Source: Polytrichum commune (lineage: Eukaryota > Streptophyta > Polytrichopsida > Polytrichales > Polytrichaceae). From it: a DNA stretch of 64,000 nt. The notes beneath the pieces were generated by a model. That model saw only the letters and a list, made by a program, of their open reading frames with translations. It made no database searches and was not told the DNA's origin. The translations under genes were made by a program, and so were the position numbers. Of this stretch, positions 48,345-60,126 are shown piece by piece. The stretch spans positions 14,431,501 through 14,495,500 of the forward strand of contig OX485805.1 in assembly GCA_950295325.1 (NCBI GenBank), given 5' to 3'. How positions within the stretch are numbered: the stretch's first letter is position 1; each line of letters opens with the position of its first letter.

Positions 48345-48910
48345 TGTTTAAAAGAGGTTGGACTACGTGTGGAAAATAAGTTAATTGTTTTACACCCGAT
48401 AGTCAACATGTTTGGGGAAACCTATATGACCACTCAGGGCCGGTCCACACACATGGGTCCCAAGTCCTAATTAAGTCCCAAATATGACACGGATGCTTAC
48501 ATGGCAACACTTTATCGAAGGCGAGGCTTGGGACTTGTGTTGAGAGTTGGGTCTAGCTCATGCTCAACCCAACTTCCAACACAAGTCCTGAGATTTTTTG
48601 CATAAAATAATCAATATCCAACTTTAATGAATATAAACCATATTTGAACGCTTTCTTGAGGCTCAGAAGTTGGGACTTTGCCTCCATGTTGGGACTTGCT
48701 GACATGAGTGGGACTTGGGACCCAATGAGCACCAACCCTTAATGAGCACAAAATCCTTCACTTTGATAATGAATAACATATTCATACGAGCACTGAGAAT
48801 CATGAGATAAATGGCTACGGTCACAATTTGGATTTCATAATCATCTCATAATAGTGTTTCATTTTCTATGAGAAATGGGTGCAGAAGGAAAAGTATTCAA
48901 ATAACACATG
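48345..48910 (+). repeat. R6 copy 4, split by an insertion
   Basis: The left half ends CCTATATGACCACT at 48434 and the right half resumes AATGAGCACAAAATCC at about 48740. Copies 2 and 3 are continuous here. Confidence 0.7.
48435..48740. mobile_element. hAT-like non-autonomous element inserted in R6
   Basis: About 305 bp. The left end CAGGGCCGGTCCACACACAT and right end ATGAGCACCAACCCTT are imperfect inverted repeats, extended by ATGGGTCCCAAGTCC and GGACTTGGGACCCA. CAGGGCCGG-type termini recall the hAT superfamily. The expected 8-bp target duplication is not visible, so the class is tentative. Confidence 0.6.
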
Positions 48911-49098
48911 CGTACCTTACAACCAATGAGCATATTTGACTTCCATTCACATCATTCTATTGATAAATCACTCAATCCAGAGCATCTTCTTCCTAGATTC
49001 CAGGCTCGACCTGTTTTATAAATCAAACCTCAAATCTAGCAACTGCCTAGATTTGGCCCCTGGTTTAGGGTTCGAGCTCACACACAACAACTAGAACA

Positions 49099-49284
49099 AT
49101 GCTGTCTGTGCCCGTCGCGAGGCCGTTGTTGGTTTTCCGTGGCTATGGCGTCTCCAGGTCCGGGAGGGCGAGCCCACGCGTCTTCGCAAGACTCTTCGTC
49201 TGGGGCAACCAACCTCACCTTCGTCACGCTTCCTCTCACCCCTCCTGCCGGACGGTTCAGCCTCACGAACCAAGGGGAGCTTGA
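49099..49284 (+). promoter_or_regulatory. Possible overlapping upstream ORF of MTP5
   Basis: An ATG at 49099 (A at -3, C at +4) opens a 61-codon frame that overrides the MTP5 start at 49145 and ends at 49284 in another frame. If the transcript starts upstream of 49099 it could lower MTP5 translation. Transcript start is unknown, so this is only a candidate. Confidence 0.3.
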
Positions 49285-52200
49285 AGCTTCTTCTAAGCCT
49301 AACCCTAACCTTCTCCCTTCTACGCCCGCCTCCTCACTGCTGTCTGCTAAGGCTCCCCTTGCTTTCAAAGACGGGAATGCGTCGTTTCAATATGTTTCCG
49401 AGAAACAGCAGAGCCGGATCCTCTCCCCTAGCCCTTCCCTGGCTCGAAAGCCCTCGCTTCTATCCCGAGGACCCTCCTTCGGTTCTCGAGATGGTGGTAA
49501 CTCTCCCAGTAACCCCTATATCCGTGTTTACCCCATGGGCAGTTACATGAGTCCGAATGAATTGGCGGGGAGGGAGTTGATTAATCATGACAAAGACAGT
49601 AGTCAATTGGCGAGGAAAAATTCGGATGAAATGTATAACTCGAAAGGCTCAGTGGAGGGAATTTGGCGATCATTTTCGCGGATCATGAGACCAGGACCGA
49701 GGCCCAGCAAGAAGCTTCTCGTCCTCATTGTCCTCAATATTGCTTACTCCACCATCGAGTTCCTCATTGGTCTCTTTACTCGCCGGATAGGTGTGCAAGG
49801 AACTCACCTGCATATATAATCTCTCAGTGATTTGGCATGCTGCGTTTTAGCAAGGTTTAAGTGTGTCTGTGCCAGAAAAGGAGGGAAATCCCTTGTTTGA
49901 GTGTTCATGATTGCTATCGGAGGTGGTTGGTTTATTGTGATAATGGTATCTTTTTGGGACTGTGATGATTTTTTCGTGCGGTAGTACCTGGTGAACCGGA
50001 ACGGGTTCCTCTTGTGAGCTCGTGATGATGAGTGTTTTGTTGTTGATGTTGTTGTTGTGGAAATTGGAATGCAGGTCTCGTATCTGATGCATTTCATTTG
50101 ACATTCGGGTGCGGAGTGCTCACATTTTCTCTTTTTGCCATGATGTGGACTGATCGGCCGCCTGATAACGCATACACATATGGGTACAGTGGCAGCCTCT
50201 TTCATTTGATTTCCCTCCCTTTGAATTCAGTTCCGACATCGCAAATTAACCCACAATAACTCAGGTTAGCAGATTTCAACATTAGCAATTTTCAGCTACA
50301 GGGAAAGAACATGATCTCACCCAAAATCAGTCCATTGGTGCAGGTACAAGAGGTTAGAAGTCTTGTCGGCTTTCACCAACGCTGTAAGCTTGCTCAATCG
50401 CCGAGTCCTGGCATGAATTTAACTCTTTGCATTGAGCTTCTATAGTGGTAGATATGGAACTTTGTCTGGATGATTTTTGATGTGTGTCAACAAATTGGGA
50501 ATTAGCACATACGAAGCATACCGCCTCTGTTATGCGCAATCATAAAAATCTGGAGAGGGAGCTAAAGAATAGAAATGGAGTGTACTGATGAGTAGTGATG
50601 ACAGAGAGGTTCATGAGGCAGGTCCTCTGGTGGCAGGGTGGTCCAGGATAACAGCATGCTGTCTGTGTGCGTGAGCAGCTTTTTCTGCTTTTCCTCTCTT
50701 TCTCTCTTGCTGTGGAAGCGCTGCACGCCTTCGTCCAAGATGAAGCGGAGCACAAGTGAGTTTTTTGTCTGCTGATCGTTTTTCCTCAGCTGCTATGGAG
50801 AGTTCATTTCCAACTTTGCAAGAAGAAGAAGATGATGCCGTTGTGTTTTTATACATCTCCACTATTCCAGTGTTGGAAGGCTACTCAAGTGGTTGTGGTT
50901 CGGGCCCGCTTTCAACCACAACTACCATTTTTTTGCGTTTACACAGAACTACTCTTGTAGTTGAAGAGTGGATTATCCCTTAATGATCGCCCCTCCTATT
51001 GGTGCAATCAGCGGAGTAGAGACAAACAGTTTATGGATTCTAGTGGGATTTTTTTGTAAGAGTATTTGCCTCCTATAAATCCTCTCTCCCCTGCTTGGTC
51101 ATGAAATGCTACATAGTAACGACATACAAATTAGAACCAAGGAAAGTAAACTACAACCATGATCGCAACTACTGCCAACTACACTTTGAATTGCAGTTGG
51201 GCAAGGTAGAGTAGTTGTGGTCGTGGTCGTGGTCGTCATCAATGCACCTCATCCCTCAAAAACAGCACCAAAGAAAGTAAAGTACAACCATCAACCACTG
51301 GCATGGTGGTTGTGTGTAAATGTACCTTGAGGAGTCTTTGTTTGGCATGTTGCAGGCACTACTTAATTTTGTCGGCAGTGACAAATCTGCTAGTGAACCT
51401 ACTGGGAGTTTGGTTCTTTCGAAGTTACGCCCGAGTGCATATTGGTTAGTGCATGAGTTGTTTTGAAACATTACTTCCGCATTTTTTTAAGAGTGCTATA
51501 ACTATCTGTTTTGGATGTCCTTGTTGGGTGACTTTTCAGAGACTTAGAATTAGTTGTCTGATACTTGTGGAAACAGTTTGGTCGGTACTCACTCAAGCAC
51601 TCTGTCTTTGTCCAATTCTAGTATTGTTGTCTCTTGTTCCTTCAGGAGATTAAATTAGATGAATTTGTGGGTTGTCTGCAGTGTACAGGAGAGCACAGGA
51701 TATTAACCTTCACTCTATTTGTCTTCATGTTCTTTCAGATTCTGTGCGAAGGTGGGTGTGCTAATCTGACCAATTATGCAACTACTCTTTGAGGTTTCAC
51801 TAATGCAAAGTCCTTGATATCTGCCAGCTGAGAACTGGAGCTATTTGTGGACAATCTAAGTGTCTTTCTTTCAAATGGCTCACAAGACAATAGACACCCA
51901 CATTAGGGTGCAGGCCGTGGCTAAATCTGGAATAAGAATTTTTGCAATTGAGTCTGTTCAACTCTGCCTAAGGCCGTTTTATTGTGTAAAGAAAACTTGG
52001 AATTTGTTTGAAAGGAGGGATGCAGAATATCCCACAAAGTGGATACCTTGAAAGTAGGTCATAAGAAGTTAACACATTTTTCTTCTTCTGATTGTGCAGT
52101 GCTGGGGTTATCTTAGCATCTTGGCTTCTAACAATTGGGTGAGTGAAGCAATGTTTCTTGTGGACCAGTTATGCGTTTCGGATCTTTTATTTCTAGATTT

Positions 52201-53262
52201 AATTGTACTGACATGATTCACTTGAAATAATAGGATGTGTTTGTTAATCAAGACTAACCAAGACTTTCAAATGTATTTGTGGCTTCAAGAAGATTCTGGG
52301 TATTTAGGCTGTTGTGGTGCTTCATGATGCTTATCGCATGTTTTTGGTTAACAGAGTAACCTATGCAGAAACAATTTGCCTGGGATTAGTGTCGGTGGCC
52401 ATATTCATGACATCAATGCCTTTGTTCCAAGCATCGGGAGCCATGCTGTCACAGATGGCACCCTCTGGATCCTCAGCTGCTGCCCTTAATAAATGTATCC
52501 GGCAGGTCAATATTTCTCATCCTTCGCTTCCAGAGATCTCCACCTTTTCTTCAGTCTATTGCAGGCATCAGTTGATATTTGCGATGTGCCAAAGATATAT
52601 TTATTGTTTCTTCTGCACTGAGAAAGTTTTCCTCTAGGTTGTTTTGCAGGGATATTAAAAGCAGTGGTTTAGTACAGTATGTACCGGGTAGCTAGTTATT
52701 TTTTGTCCTATTCCTTCACGGCTCATTCTGCAGACTTGTGTGGAAACCAATTTAATGATGAAAAGACAGTACAATAATAAGAGTTGGGTTTCTGGTGTTT
52801 AATCAGGTGAGGATGCTGGATGATGTAGTGCAGTGCTATAACGCACGATTTTGGGACATGGTGCCAGGCTTTATTGTGGGGACATTAGTTATGCAGGTAA
52901 AACGAATTGATTTGATATTGTTCTGATGTAAATTGCATGAAACATTTCAGTCTTTTGTGTTTCAAATGGAAGTTTTCTATCTTCATCAAAGGGATAGTAC
53001 TTCTAGCTACATCGAATTTCTTGATTCAGTGCAGATGGACAGAGGGTGGGAGAAGTCATATGATTGGTCTTGAAAATTAGTGCGAGCTGGACTAAATGAG
53101 AATTCCTTGTAGTTATCACACCTTGATTCTGATGCTGTGAATGTTTTCAATCTGCAGGTTAGAGAAGGTGCTGATGAGCAGCATATTTTGAGAAGTGTCC
53201 ATAGCATTTATAATGATATAGGTGTGAAGGATCTCACTGTGGAAATTGAGCTGTATGATTGA
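49145..53262 (+). CDS. MTP5: Metal tolerance protein 5 (CDF zinc transporter subunit, ZnT6-like; 471 aa, 10 exons)
   Basis: Exons are 49145-49790, 50076-50184, 50344-50383, 50679-50755, 51356-51444, 51682-51751, 52100-52138, 52355-52505, 52807-52896 and 53158-53262. All junctions keep phase, giving 471 residues. The translation follows Arabidopsis MTP5 (MTPc2) almost segment by segment: GLVSDAFHLTFGCG, YKRLEVLSAFTNA, SLAVEALHAF, SAVTNLLVNLLGVWFF, HVLSDSVR, LCLGLVSV-like and MAPSGSS, with a C-terminal cytosolic CDF domain. TM1 is about residues 191-211. The N-terminal 190 residues are a long Ser/Pro-rich extension. The TM5 zinc pair is intact (H336, D340). In TM2 the Asp expected four residues after H223 is Gly227, as in ZnT6-type subunits that do not transport alone. 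Arabidopsis MTP5 pairs with MTP12 to carry zinc into the Golgi; the same role is inferred here. Start chosen at 49145 for its good context (G at -3 and +4). Confidence 0.93.
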
Positions 53263-55011
53263 GTAGCAATTGTTCAAGCTGAAGTGGGAACAAATTGTGC
53301 ATTACTTGGAGCATCTTTGTAAACCAGAGTTTGACCAAACTATTTGGATGGCAACTTGTCCAATGTTAGTATCTCAATACAGATGATAATCAGGTGCTGC
53401 AACAAATTTTTACATTAGCGTAGGATTGGTTGACATACCAAAACATCACTAAGATATTCTTCATAATTTATTCTATCAGGTATTGGAGCTGTCAGTGACA
53501 CCTCTGTACAAGCTTAGGCAACTTAATCGTCCCAGTGAGATTAAATAGTGCTCACAACTTAACCTCAGACGCCTGTGAACCCCTTGAGGATGTCAAGGTG
53601 ACTATTTGGAGTTGTGTGGGTAATGAAATCCTGTGGATAATTGATAATGTATAGTTACTAAACTTGTAAGAGTGGTTTAACATATACTTCATTTGCTCAA
53701 TCCCATCTACATAATTGAGTGTACCCAATCTCCCAGTAACTAAGACAGGTGCACCTATTTCGGTTTTTGATTTACTACAAAAATCTACAACTATAGGTAT
53801 ACTGGATACACAAGGCATATGTGACATGGTCCTCAAAAAACAATAACCAAGTGGGGTTGTAGCTAGACTCCGCATAGCACATGAGTGAGTGGAGCCTTAA
53901 GTATAAGTTATGGATTTGGCAATTCTTCTCTCTCTCTCTATAAATATAAATATAAATATATAAATGCCTTATATAATGCCATATATATAAGGCAGTGTAA
54001 GTAAGTTTCTCGTGTCACTTGTGGTTTCACATTCTCACGATAATGAGGTGTTGAGCAACATCATTACAGGTGGGGTAAGACCAAAATGGGCAGCACAAAG
54101 AGTTGTCCATACATGACCACAATGGGTTTTGGAATATGCTCGCTTAGAACTTCCATAAGAATTTGAGATATACTTTGTTTATTTTGAGCTGCATGGCTGA
54201 TGGGTCCACTTTGAAAAGGCCGATCCAAAGATAATATCGGAATATAAACCAGTGCTGGGGTGGAAAACTCTGAACTTAGCAGCTTCACTATTTGCATCTG
54301 TGCAGAAAGGATATCATGGAGGATTTCAAATTTCAATGTAGTTGCTGTTCAATGTCATATGCATCATTTCTCTATGTTCATAACCATTGAATTCTCCATG
54401 TTCACAACCTGCAATTGAGATAAACACAATTGATACTACAGTGATTGAGGTGGGTGAAGCGATTGATATTTACTGCATTTGCTCATTACAAGTTTCATGG
54501 GGACAGGAATTTGAATGTACCCAAAATCTGCAAGTAACTTAACTATCTCTAGTTGTACTATCCAGAGCTCACAGTTCTCAATCTCTGTGTTCACTTTGAA
54601 TTGAAACTGCACAACAGCAAAAGTATTGGCAACTCTAGCCTTTTGCAGCCCCAAGAAGAGCATTCTTAAGGCTGTGAATCTGTGCAGAAAAAGATGTCAT
54701 GGAGAAACCGTGGGCACTTGGATCCCATTTTGCCACCAAAAAATGTCAGGTCAAAACTTTGTTACCTTATTTGAGGGCAGTCTTCACTCGGTACTGAATG
54801 AATCGCAGTGGTGGTGATGGGAGGAATGGAATGGTTGCTGATTTTTGTGTACAAAACAACTGAGGCATATCGATCAACCACAATCAAAGACAAGCAAGAT
54901 TGTGGGATTTCCAAACTCGTTCAATGAAACCGGCCTTCGTCTTGCTTGCTTCCAGTACTCATCCATCTGCCACTCCGAGACTTGGCCGGAAAGAGTCTAT
55001 GCCACCAAGGA
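53263..55011. other. Convergent spacer between MTP5 and the glycosyltransferase gene
   Basis: Holds both 3' UTRs and a duplicated tail of the glycosyltransferase (54901-55010). Minus-strand frames at 53552-53875, 54064-54336 and 54436-54663 share short blocks (TGTACCCAA-type and TGTGCAGAAA-type) and look like degenerate relatives, but no family was recognised. Confidence 0.45.
54901..55010 (-). pseudogene. Duplicated C-terminal tail of the glycosyltransferase gene
   Basis: Copy of 55037-55147, about 138 bp further downstream. In one frame it reads GQVSEWQMDEYWKQARRR where the gene has GQVSERQMDKYCEQARRR. The copy lies beyond the stop codon at 55012-55014, so it is untranslated unless an alternative terminal exon exists. 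Confidence 0.8.
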
Positions 55012-58000
55012 TTAAGTTGATGTTAGGTTTTGTTTGATGTTCGGGATTTCCAATCTTGTCAATGGGACCGACCTTCGTCTTGCTTGCTCGCAATACTTAT
55101 CCATCTGCCGCTCCGAGACTTGACCTGAAGAGTCGATGCCTGCGAATGGTTGCACTTTGCGGATGTCAGCAGAGATAGGAGACTGCCATGGTGCATCCCA
55201 CCATGCATATGGCATGAGTGCTGTGAGTGCACATTGCGCTACTTGGTTCCTGCATCCAAGCTTGCCCCCGAAAGGCCTCCAAGTGAAACCCCAGCCAGAC
55301 TGACTTGCCAAGCCGGAGGATACCAGATTGGGTTGAAAACTCGTGTAATACGCAAAGGAAGGTTGGGAAATGATGTCATCCTCCTGGAGAGTGTATGCTG
55401 CGGCCAGGGACGCAACCAATTGTGCATAAGTTGTGCTCACTCTGCGGTACGCACCGGAAACAACCGCAACCCTGGCTCGAGCTGCCAGAAAGAAATCCAC
55501 CATAGCCACCCACCGTGGCATGGATCCCCAGTCCTTAATCCGTCTGCGGGGCGGCACACCATGGTCTAAGCTCATCACTTCACTTCGATTCATGTCAGAT
55601 TTTAGATAGGCTTGGTAATTGAATCGGACAAGCTCCACTCCTTGTCCCAGGGATCGTTGGAGATTGGGAATAACATCTGGAGTGTCCGTTACCACCACCA
55701 CACGAGGCCTTCTCTTGCTGCAGAAACAGAGAACAAGTTTAAGGTTTAGGGTTTAAGGTTACCAATTTGAACAATAATCCCAGTATTATTCAAGGGGGGT
55801 TCTAGTACATCAACCCTGATTCTTGGGGGCATGAGAAAAACCCCGTGAAGGCTGAACGATGTTCTGAAAATGCAAGATTTTCTAAGGATTTTGCAGGTTG
55901 TCTCATTAAGAGCATCTTACTCCTTACCGGTCTGCGATCTTCTCTCTCCCCTGTCACCCATGTGGTATCCTTAAAGATTATGAAGAACATGCAAAGCTCT
56001 GACAGCTGAGGAATATGTTTCGATTTCTGCCAACCTGTATTTGTTATCAAAGTGGGACTGTAGTATGCCGATCTTCTAAGTCTGTTGCTTGTGAGCTTTT
56101 TGAGAAGCTTAGGGTCGATGTCATGCCTAAATTCAAAATTCGTTAAGGGCTATCAATTTGAACAAGAGGATGTGAGTTGAGTTTTCTGGCATGTGAGAAT
56201 CATCAACATGCGATGGAATGAAAGCCCGATATATTCCACATACCTTTTGAGAAGCTTAGGGTCGATGTTGTGCCGGACAATGCGATGAATGCAGTTAGAT
56301 GCACTTGCAGGGGCGGGTTTTGTGCGACTGTGCAACATGCGGAGATGCAATGCAACATCTGGATCCGGGCCTCCTCGTAACGCCCAATTCACTGCCTTCT
56401 GTATCTCAGGGTTAGGAGCTATGAATGCGCGAAAGAGCTCCCCAAATGTATTTGGCCTTGAGCTAGGGATGGCAGGGTTGCCTAAGAGCTCGGCAGCTGC
56501 AGAGCGCATGGCAGGGTGTGCATTTTTCAACAACAATTGCAACACTCCGGAGCCAATTGCACCTTTGAAATGGATGATTGGGGAGCGGACCTTGGTCCAG
56601 TCATCACATAAACATCTGGTGCATCTAAACCCCTTCTCAACCTGGTCGGAGTAGATGACAAGGGGCCGGTTATGCTTCGTCACGCACCCATGCACTGCCC
56701 ATAGCCTCTTCACCTCTCTCACTGAAAAAGTCTGATCGGAGAAATCCAAGTATTCGCCAAATGCAGGTTTCATCACTCGTGATCCACTAATGTAGGCTGG
56801 ATTCGCTGAGCCTCGCTCCGCTACAGTCAAGTAATCAACAAAGGATTCGTATCATCAGGTGCACATCACCACATTCTTGCAAGCAACTGTAGATGTCAGA
56901 TCTTACTTGCATCTTATCTTAATCTGTACCTTTCAACATATTTATCTGATAGAGTTATCTTCTAACTCAGCATGACTTTTGGTCCGGAGTTGGTTGTTCT
57001 GCATACAACACCTTCCATGTTATGTAAGTTTCTGTGCATGTGTAGAGGTTTGCACGAAAAAGAACATTCTATATCAGGGGTTCATTGAGGGTCAAACTCA
57101 TGTTGGCGTGCAATCAAGAGGTGCTAAAATGAGTTTGGCCCTCAATCCACCGAAACAGGTTGCTCTTCATTCGAATTCAAACACTATCCTACCTCCAAGC
57201 ATGGACCATCACAATTGGAAAGAAATGATTGATTTTGTATGCAAAAAAACCAATGCTCGATGCATTTTTAATGTTTCATTAGCACGGGAAATCAGAATAC
57301 TAGGAAGCACCAATTGAGCAATTTTTGTTTCTACTTTGTGAGCTTCAGATCAATCAATCAACCTTATGGAAGGTACCTATGATGAGGGAGCGGTTGAGCA
57401 TTACAGCAAGACCGGCGTTCGTGAGCACCTTGTACATGTTGTTGCCAAACCCATCTTCCTGTGCCTGTGCAAGCACAAATCCCCGCTTGCAGAATTCGTC
57501 CCCTGGTAACTGACCAACATGTTCTGCTCCATGTTCAACCACAAACTTTTGAATCAATGCACGCACCCGCAGGCTGGCAGCTTTTGTGTCCCCCGTGGTG
57601 GCAGCTCCCATCTCCTCTGCAGTTGCACATGGCTTTGGTGGTGTCCATGTTCGAGGAATCATGCGAGGTATGTTCCAGTCCACTTTGGACATGGATACAT
57701 TGTCTTTTGTTGCGTTGAGTAGAAGATCAGGTGCACACACAGGAAGGTCCTCAATCTTCTCATTTTTGTTGCCATACTCTGCAGTGGTCATATTATGTGC
57801 ACGCATAAATTGATTTGCTGCCTCGACCGTCTCAGGAATGTGGTCATCGAGTAACTCATCGTAATCGAGAGCAGTAGCAAGACTGCTCATGTTGCGAGCT
57901 CCTGATGATGCACTCCCATCCTTGGATTGGATCGGAGTGGACTCCTCTTCTTCTGGAGACTCTTCATTCTCTTTGATGTTGTTGTTTCCTGCATCTGCAT

Positions 58001-59247
58001 CTACATCAACATTGCCGTCACCATCACCTTCACTAATGAGTGGAGGAGCACCGGCAACTACAAAATTGGACACTTAATAATGACCTTGGAAACCTCTTGA
58101 TAAACAAAACTACACAGAATTTGACCAAAACCTGGAAAAAGAAAGAAACAAAGGAAGTATGAATTCTGGTGTTGCTTCACTTTCAAGTTGGTCGAAGCCT
58201 ATATGTAATTCCGAAAAGGGCATTACAAGCTTTAGAAGGTCCCTGAAGACTACTGCCTCCTTTTGAAGGAGGGCATGTTCGAACGGGAACCAACACCTAT
58301 CTACCCCAAGGGCAAGGCCTGATTTCCCACATGGTTAATTGACAATATCCGGTTCACCTGTATAACCCACTGTGATTGGGTGGACCATACATGGTAGGGG
58401 GCGCACCAGAAATTGGGTGCTAGGAACCTCACCCATCCGACCCATCCGAGTACTATTCCGGCCTTAGGCGGCTTATTCTCAAAGTTCCCATAGGATCCGG
58501 GTTTAGGCCTTGGGTTTGAGCGCCCCAACCTGGAAGAAACAATAACTAACAAGATTGATTGATTGATTGATCAGTATTCATTCTTACCACATGAGCATTT
58601 TTGCATACAATTTCTGAGTAGGAGGGACCTTTACCTTCAACAACTACTTTGTCCACAGTTGCACCTTCATGCTCATGCTTCAACTCATCTGTCTCCAGTT
58701 CCAGCGGATTTTTTGTGCTGTTACCACTTGTTGGAACTATTGTGGCTGCAGAACCTCCATCACTATCCTTTTCCTCTTCAAGTCTACCTACGGGATCTCT
58801 TCGGGTTTGTTCTTCCCTCCGCAAACTCCCTCCTCCAAGTGATGTATTTGTGTCATGTTTAGTGTGTGAATCGATCTGAAGCTCCTCCCATTGTGCGTTG
58901 CTTGCAATTTCTTCCTGTTTGCTTGGGAAATTGGGTTCCCCAGGAACACCTTCAGTACTTTCGTCATCGTCATTGTCGACTTGGGTGTCACTCCTCCCAG
59001 GCAAAACAAGCTGATCAGACACTGTTTCTCCTTCTTGCTCTGGAGTTTGCAACCACGACATGCTTGCAAATTGTTGCCCTATTCCCTTGCCACCTGTGAG
59101 GTAGCCATTCCTCCCGAGCTCAAAAAAGGCAAGGAAGAAGCATGTGAATGCAAAGACTCCAGTATAGACAGCAACCTTGAAGGTGCAACAGGCACGTCGC
59201 TGATCTTTCCCCCCTCTCCAGGAATTGCTCCTCCCCGCTGGTGCCAT
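55012..59247 (-). CDS. Type II membrane O-fucosyltransferase-like glycosyltransferase (858 aa, 4 exons)
   Basis: Exons in coding order are 59247-58635, 58057-57377, 56820-56244 and 55717-55012, with phases 1, 1, 2 and a product of 858 residues. The N-terminus is a Golgi-type signal anchor: a basic head (SWRGGKDQRR), then a hydrophobic segment at about residues 25-43. A long acidic, low-complexity stem runs to about residue 300. The catalytic part has QEDGFGNNMYKVL and MLNRSLII (residues 396-431), a motif resembling the GDP-fucose-binding start of plant O-fucosyltransferases. It also has HLRMLHSR (the H-x-R motif region), a V-VTDTPDV segment, and MPRWVAMVDFFLAARARVAVVSG near the C-terminus. 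The closest match from memory is the Arabidopsis At3g05320 class, annotated as an O-fucosyltransferase family protein of unknown substrate and only about half this length. The donor sugar and acceptor are not shown by the sequence. The gene converges with MTP5. Confidence 0.88.
56096..56125 (-). repeat. Copy of the exon 3 end within glycosyltransferase intron 3
   Basis: TTTTGAGAAGCTTAGGGTCG repeats the exon 3 terminus at 56246-56270, about 150 bp away. The copied donor is broken (no GT after CAAAA), so it is probably not used. Confidence 0.75.
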
Positions 59248-59879
59248 CCTTTCTTCCTCTCCCGCATCACTGGTATGGTCTTAAGTCATTGACATGCTAT
59301 TTGCTGCGAACAACATCGCATGTTCAAAATCACTTCAATGTGTCCATTTTCAAATATGCATGCTCATCACTCACAAATATAACTTCCCTCATGGAAGTTT
59401 TCGTGCTTGTGTAGCAACACATGCAGATTTCCACAGGATGGATAGATCCAAACATAGAAAATGTGCAGAAGTTTGTGGATGGAGAGGGAAGGTATGAAAT
59501 TGGAAACCGGGCAATGTAAGAAGCTGGTGTGAATTCTAAACACTGAACACGCCCACACTTTAATACCAAAGAAAACAAGTTCAGACCTTGCACAGACTGA
59601 GTTAGATGCACACAGACAGCATGAGAAATACAACAATGTTGATGTTCCCTGCATTTAAAAAATATAATCTATACATGGTGGGAGAGTGGCAACGCCTTCA
59701 GCAAACATACGACACATTGATTATCAAGTGCGGAGGATTGTATTATTTAGTGGCACTGATTCACAAGAATCTCACCAGATCATCAAGAAGTGTTTTGCAA
59801 AGCCACCAGTCATATAATGTGGCAAACACTTCGTTATGATGTGAGAGGTACGAGGATGGTACTTCAAGTAAAATGGACA
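59248..59879. other. Upstream region of the glycosyltransferase gene
   Basis: Expected to hold its 5' UTR and promoter. No TATA box or other motif could be assigned with confidence. Confidence 0.4.
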
Positions 59880-59883
59880 CCAC

Positions 59884-60122
59884 TACACTGTATTGTCTAA
59901 TTAGTGTGCGCCACACTAATTCCCAATTACCCACACTATTTTTTAATTGTAATTTGAAGTGGCCCACTGTAATTTCCAGTGCGAGAAATTAGTGTAGGCT
60001 TTTTCGTCTGAATATTTGGATGAAAATTCAAGACAAGGCAAGTACTATAAAATTAATATGTGCCACACTAAATTCCAACCCACATGAATTTCCCGCCCAC
60101 ACTAATTAGACAAAACAGCGTA
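59884..60122. mobile_element. Intact MITE family R4 with 4-bp target duplication
   Basis: 239 bp. Left end TACACTGTATTGTCTAATTA and right end TAATTAGACAAAACAGCGTA are inverted repeats, followed inward by GTGTG...CCACACTAAT blocks. CCAC flanks it at 59880-59883 and 60123-60126. No coding capacity. Confidence 0.85.
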
Positions 60123-60126
60123 CCAC

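Noticed and set aside
55150-55569. 139-codon plus-strand ORF
   Set aside because: Antisense shadow of the last glycosyltransferase exon.
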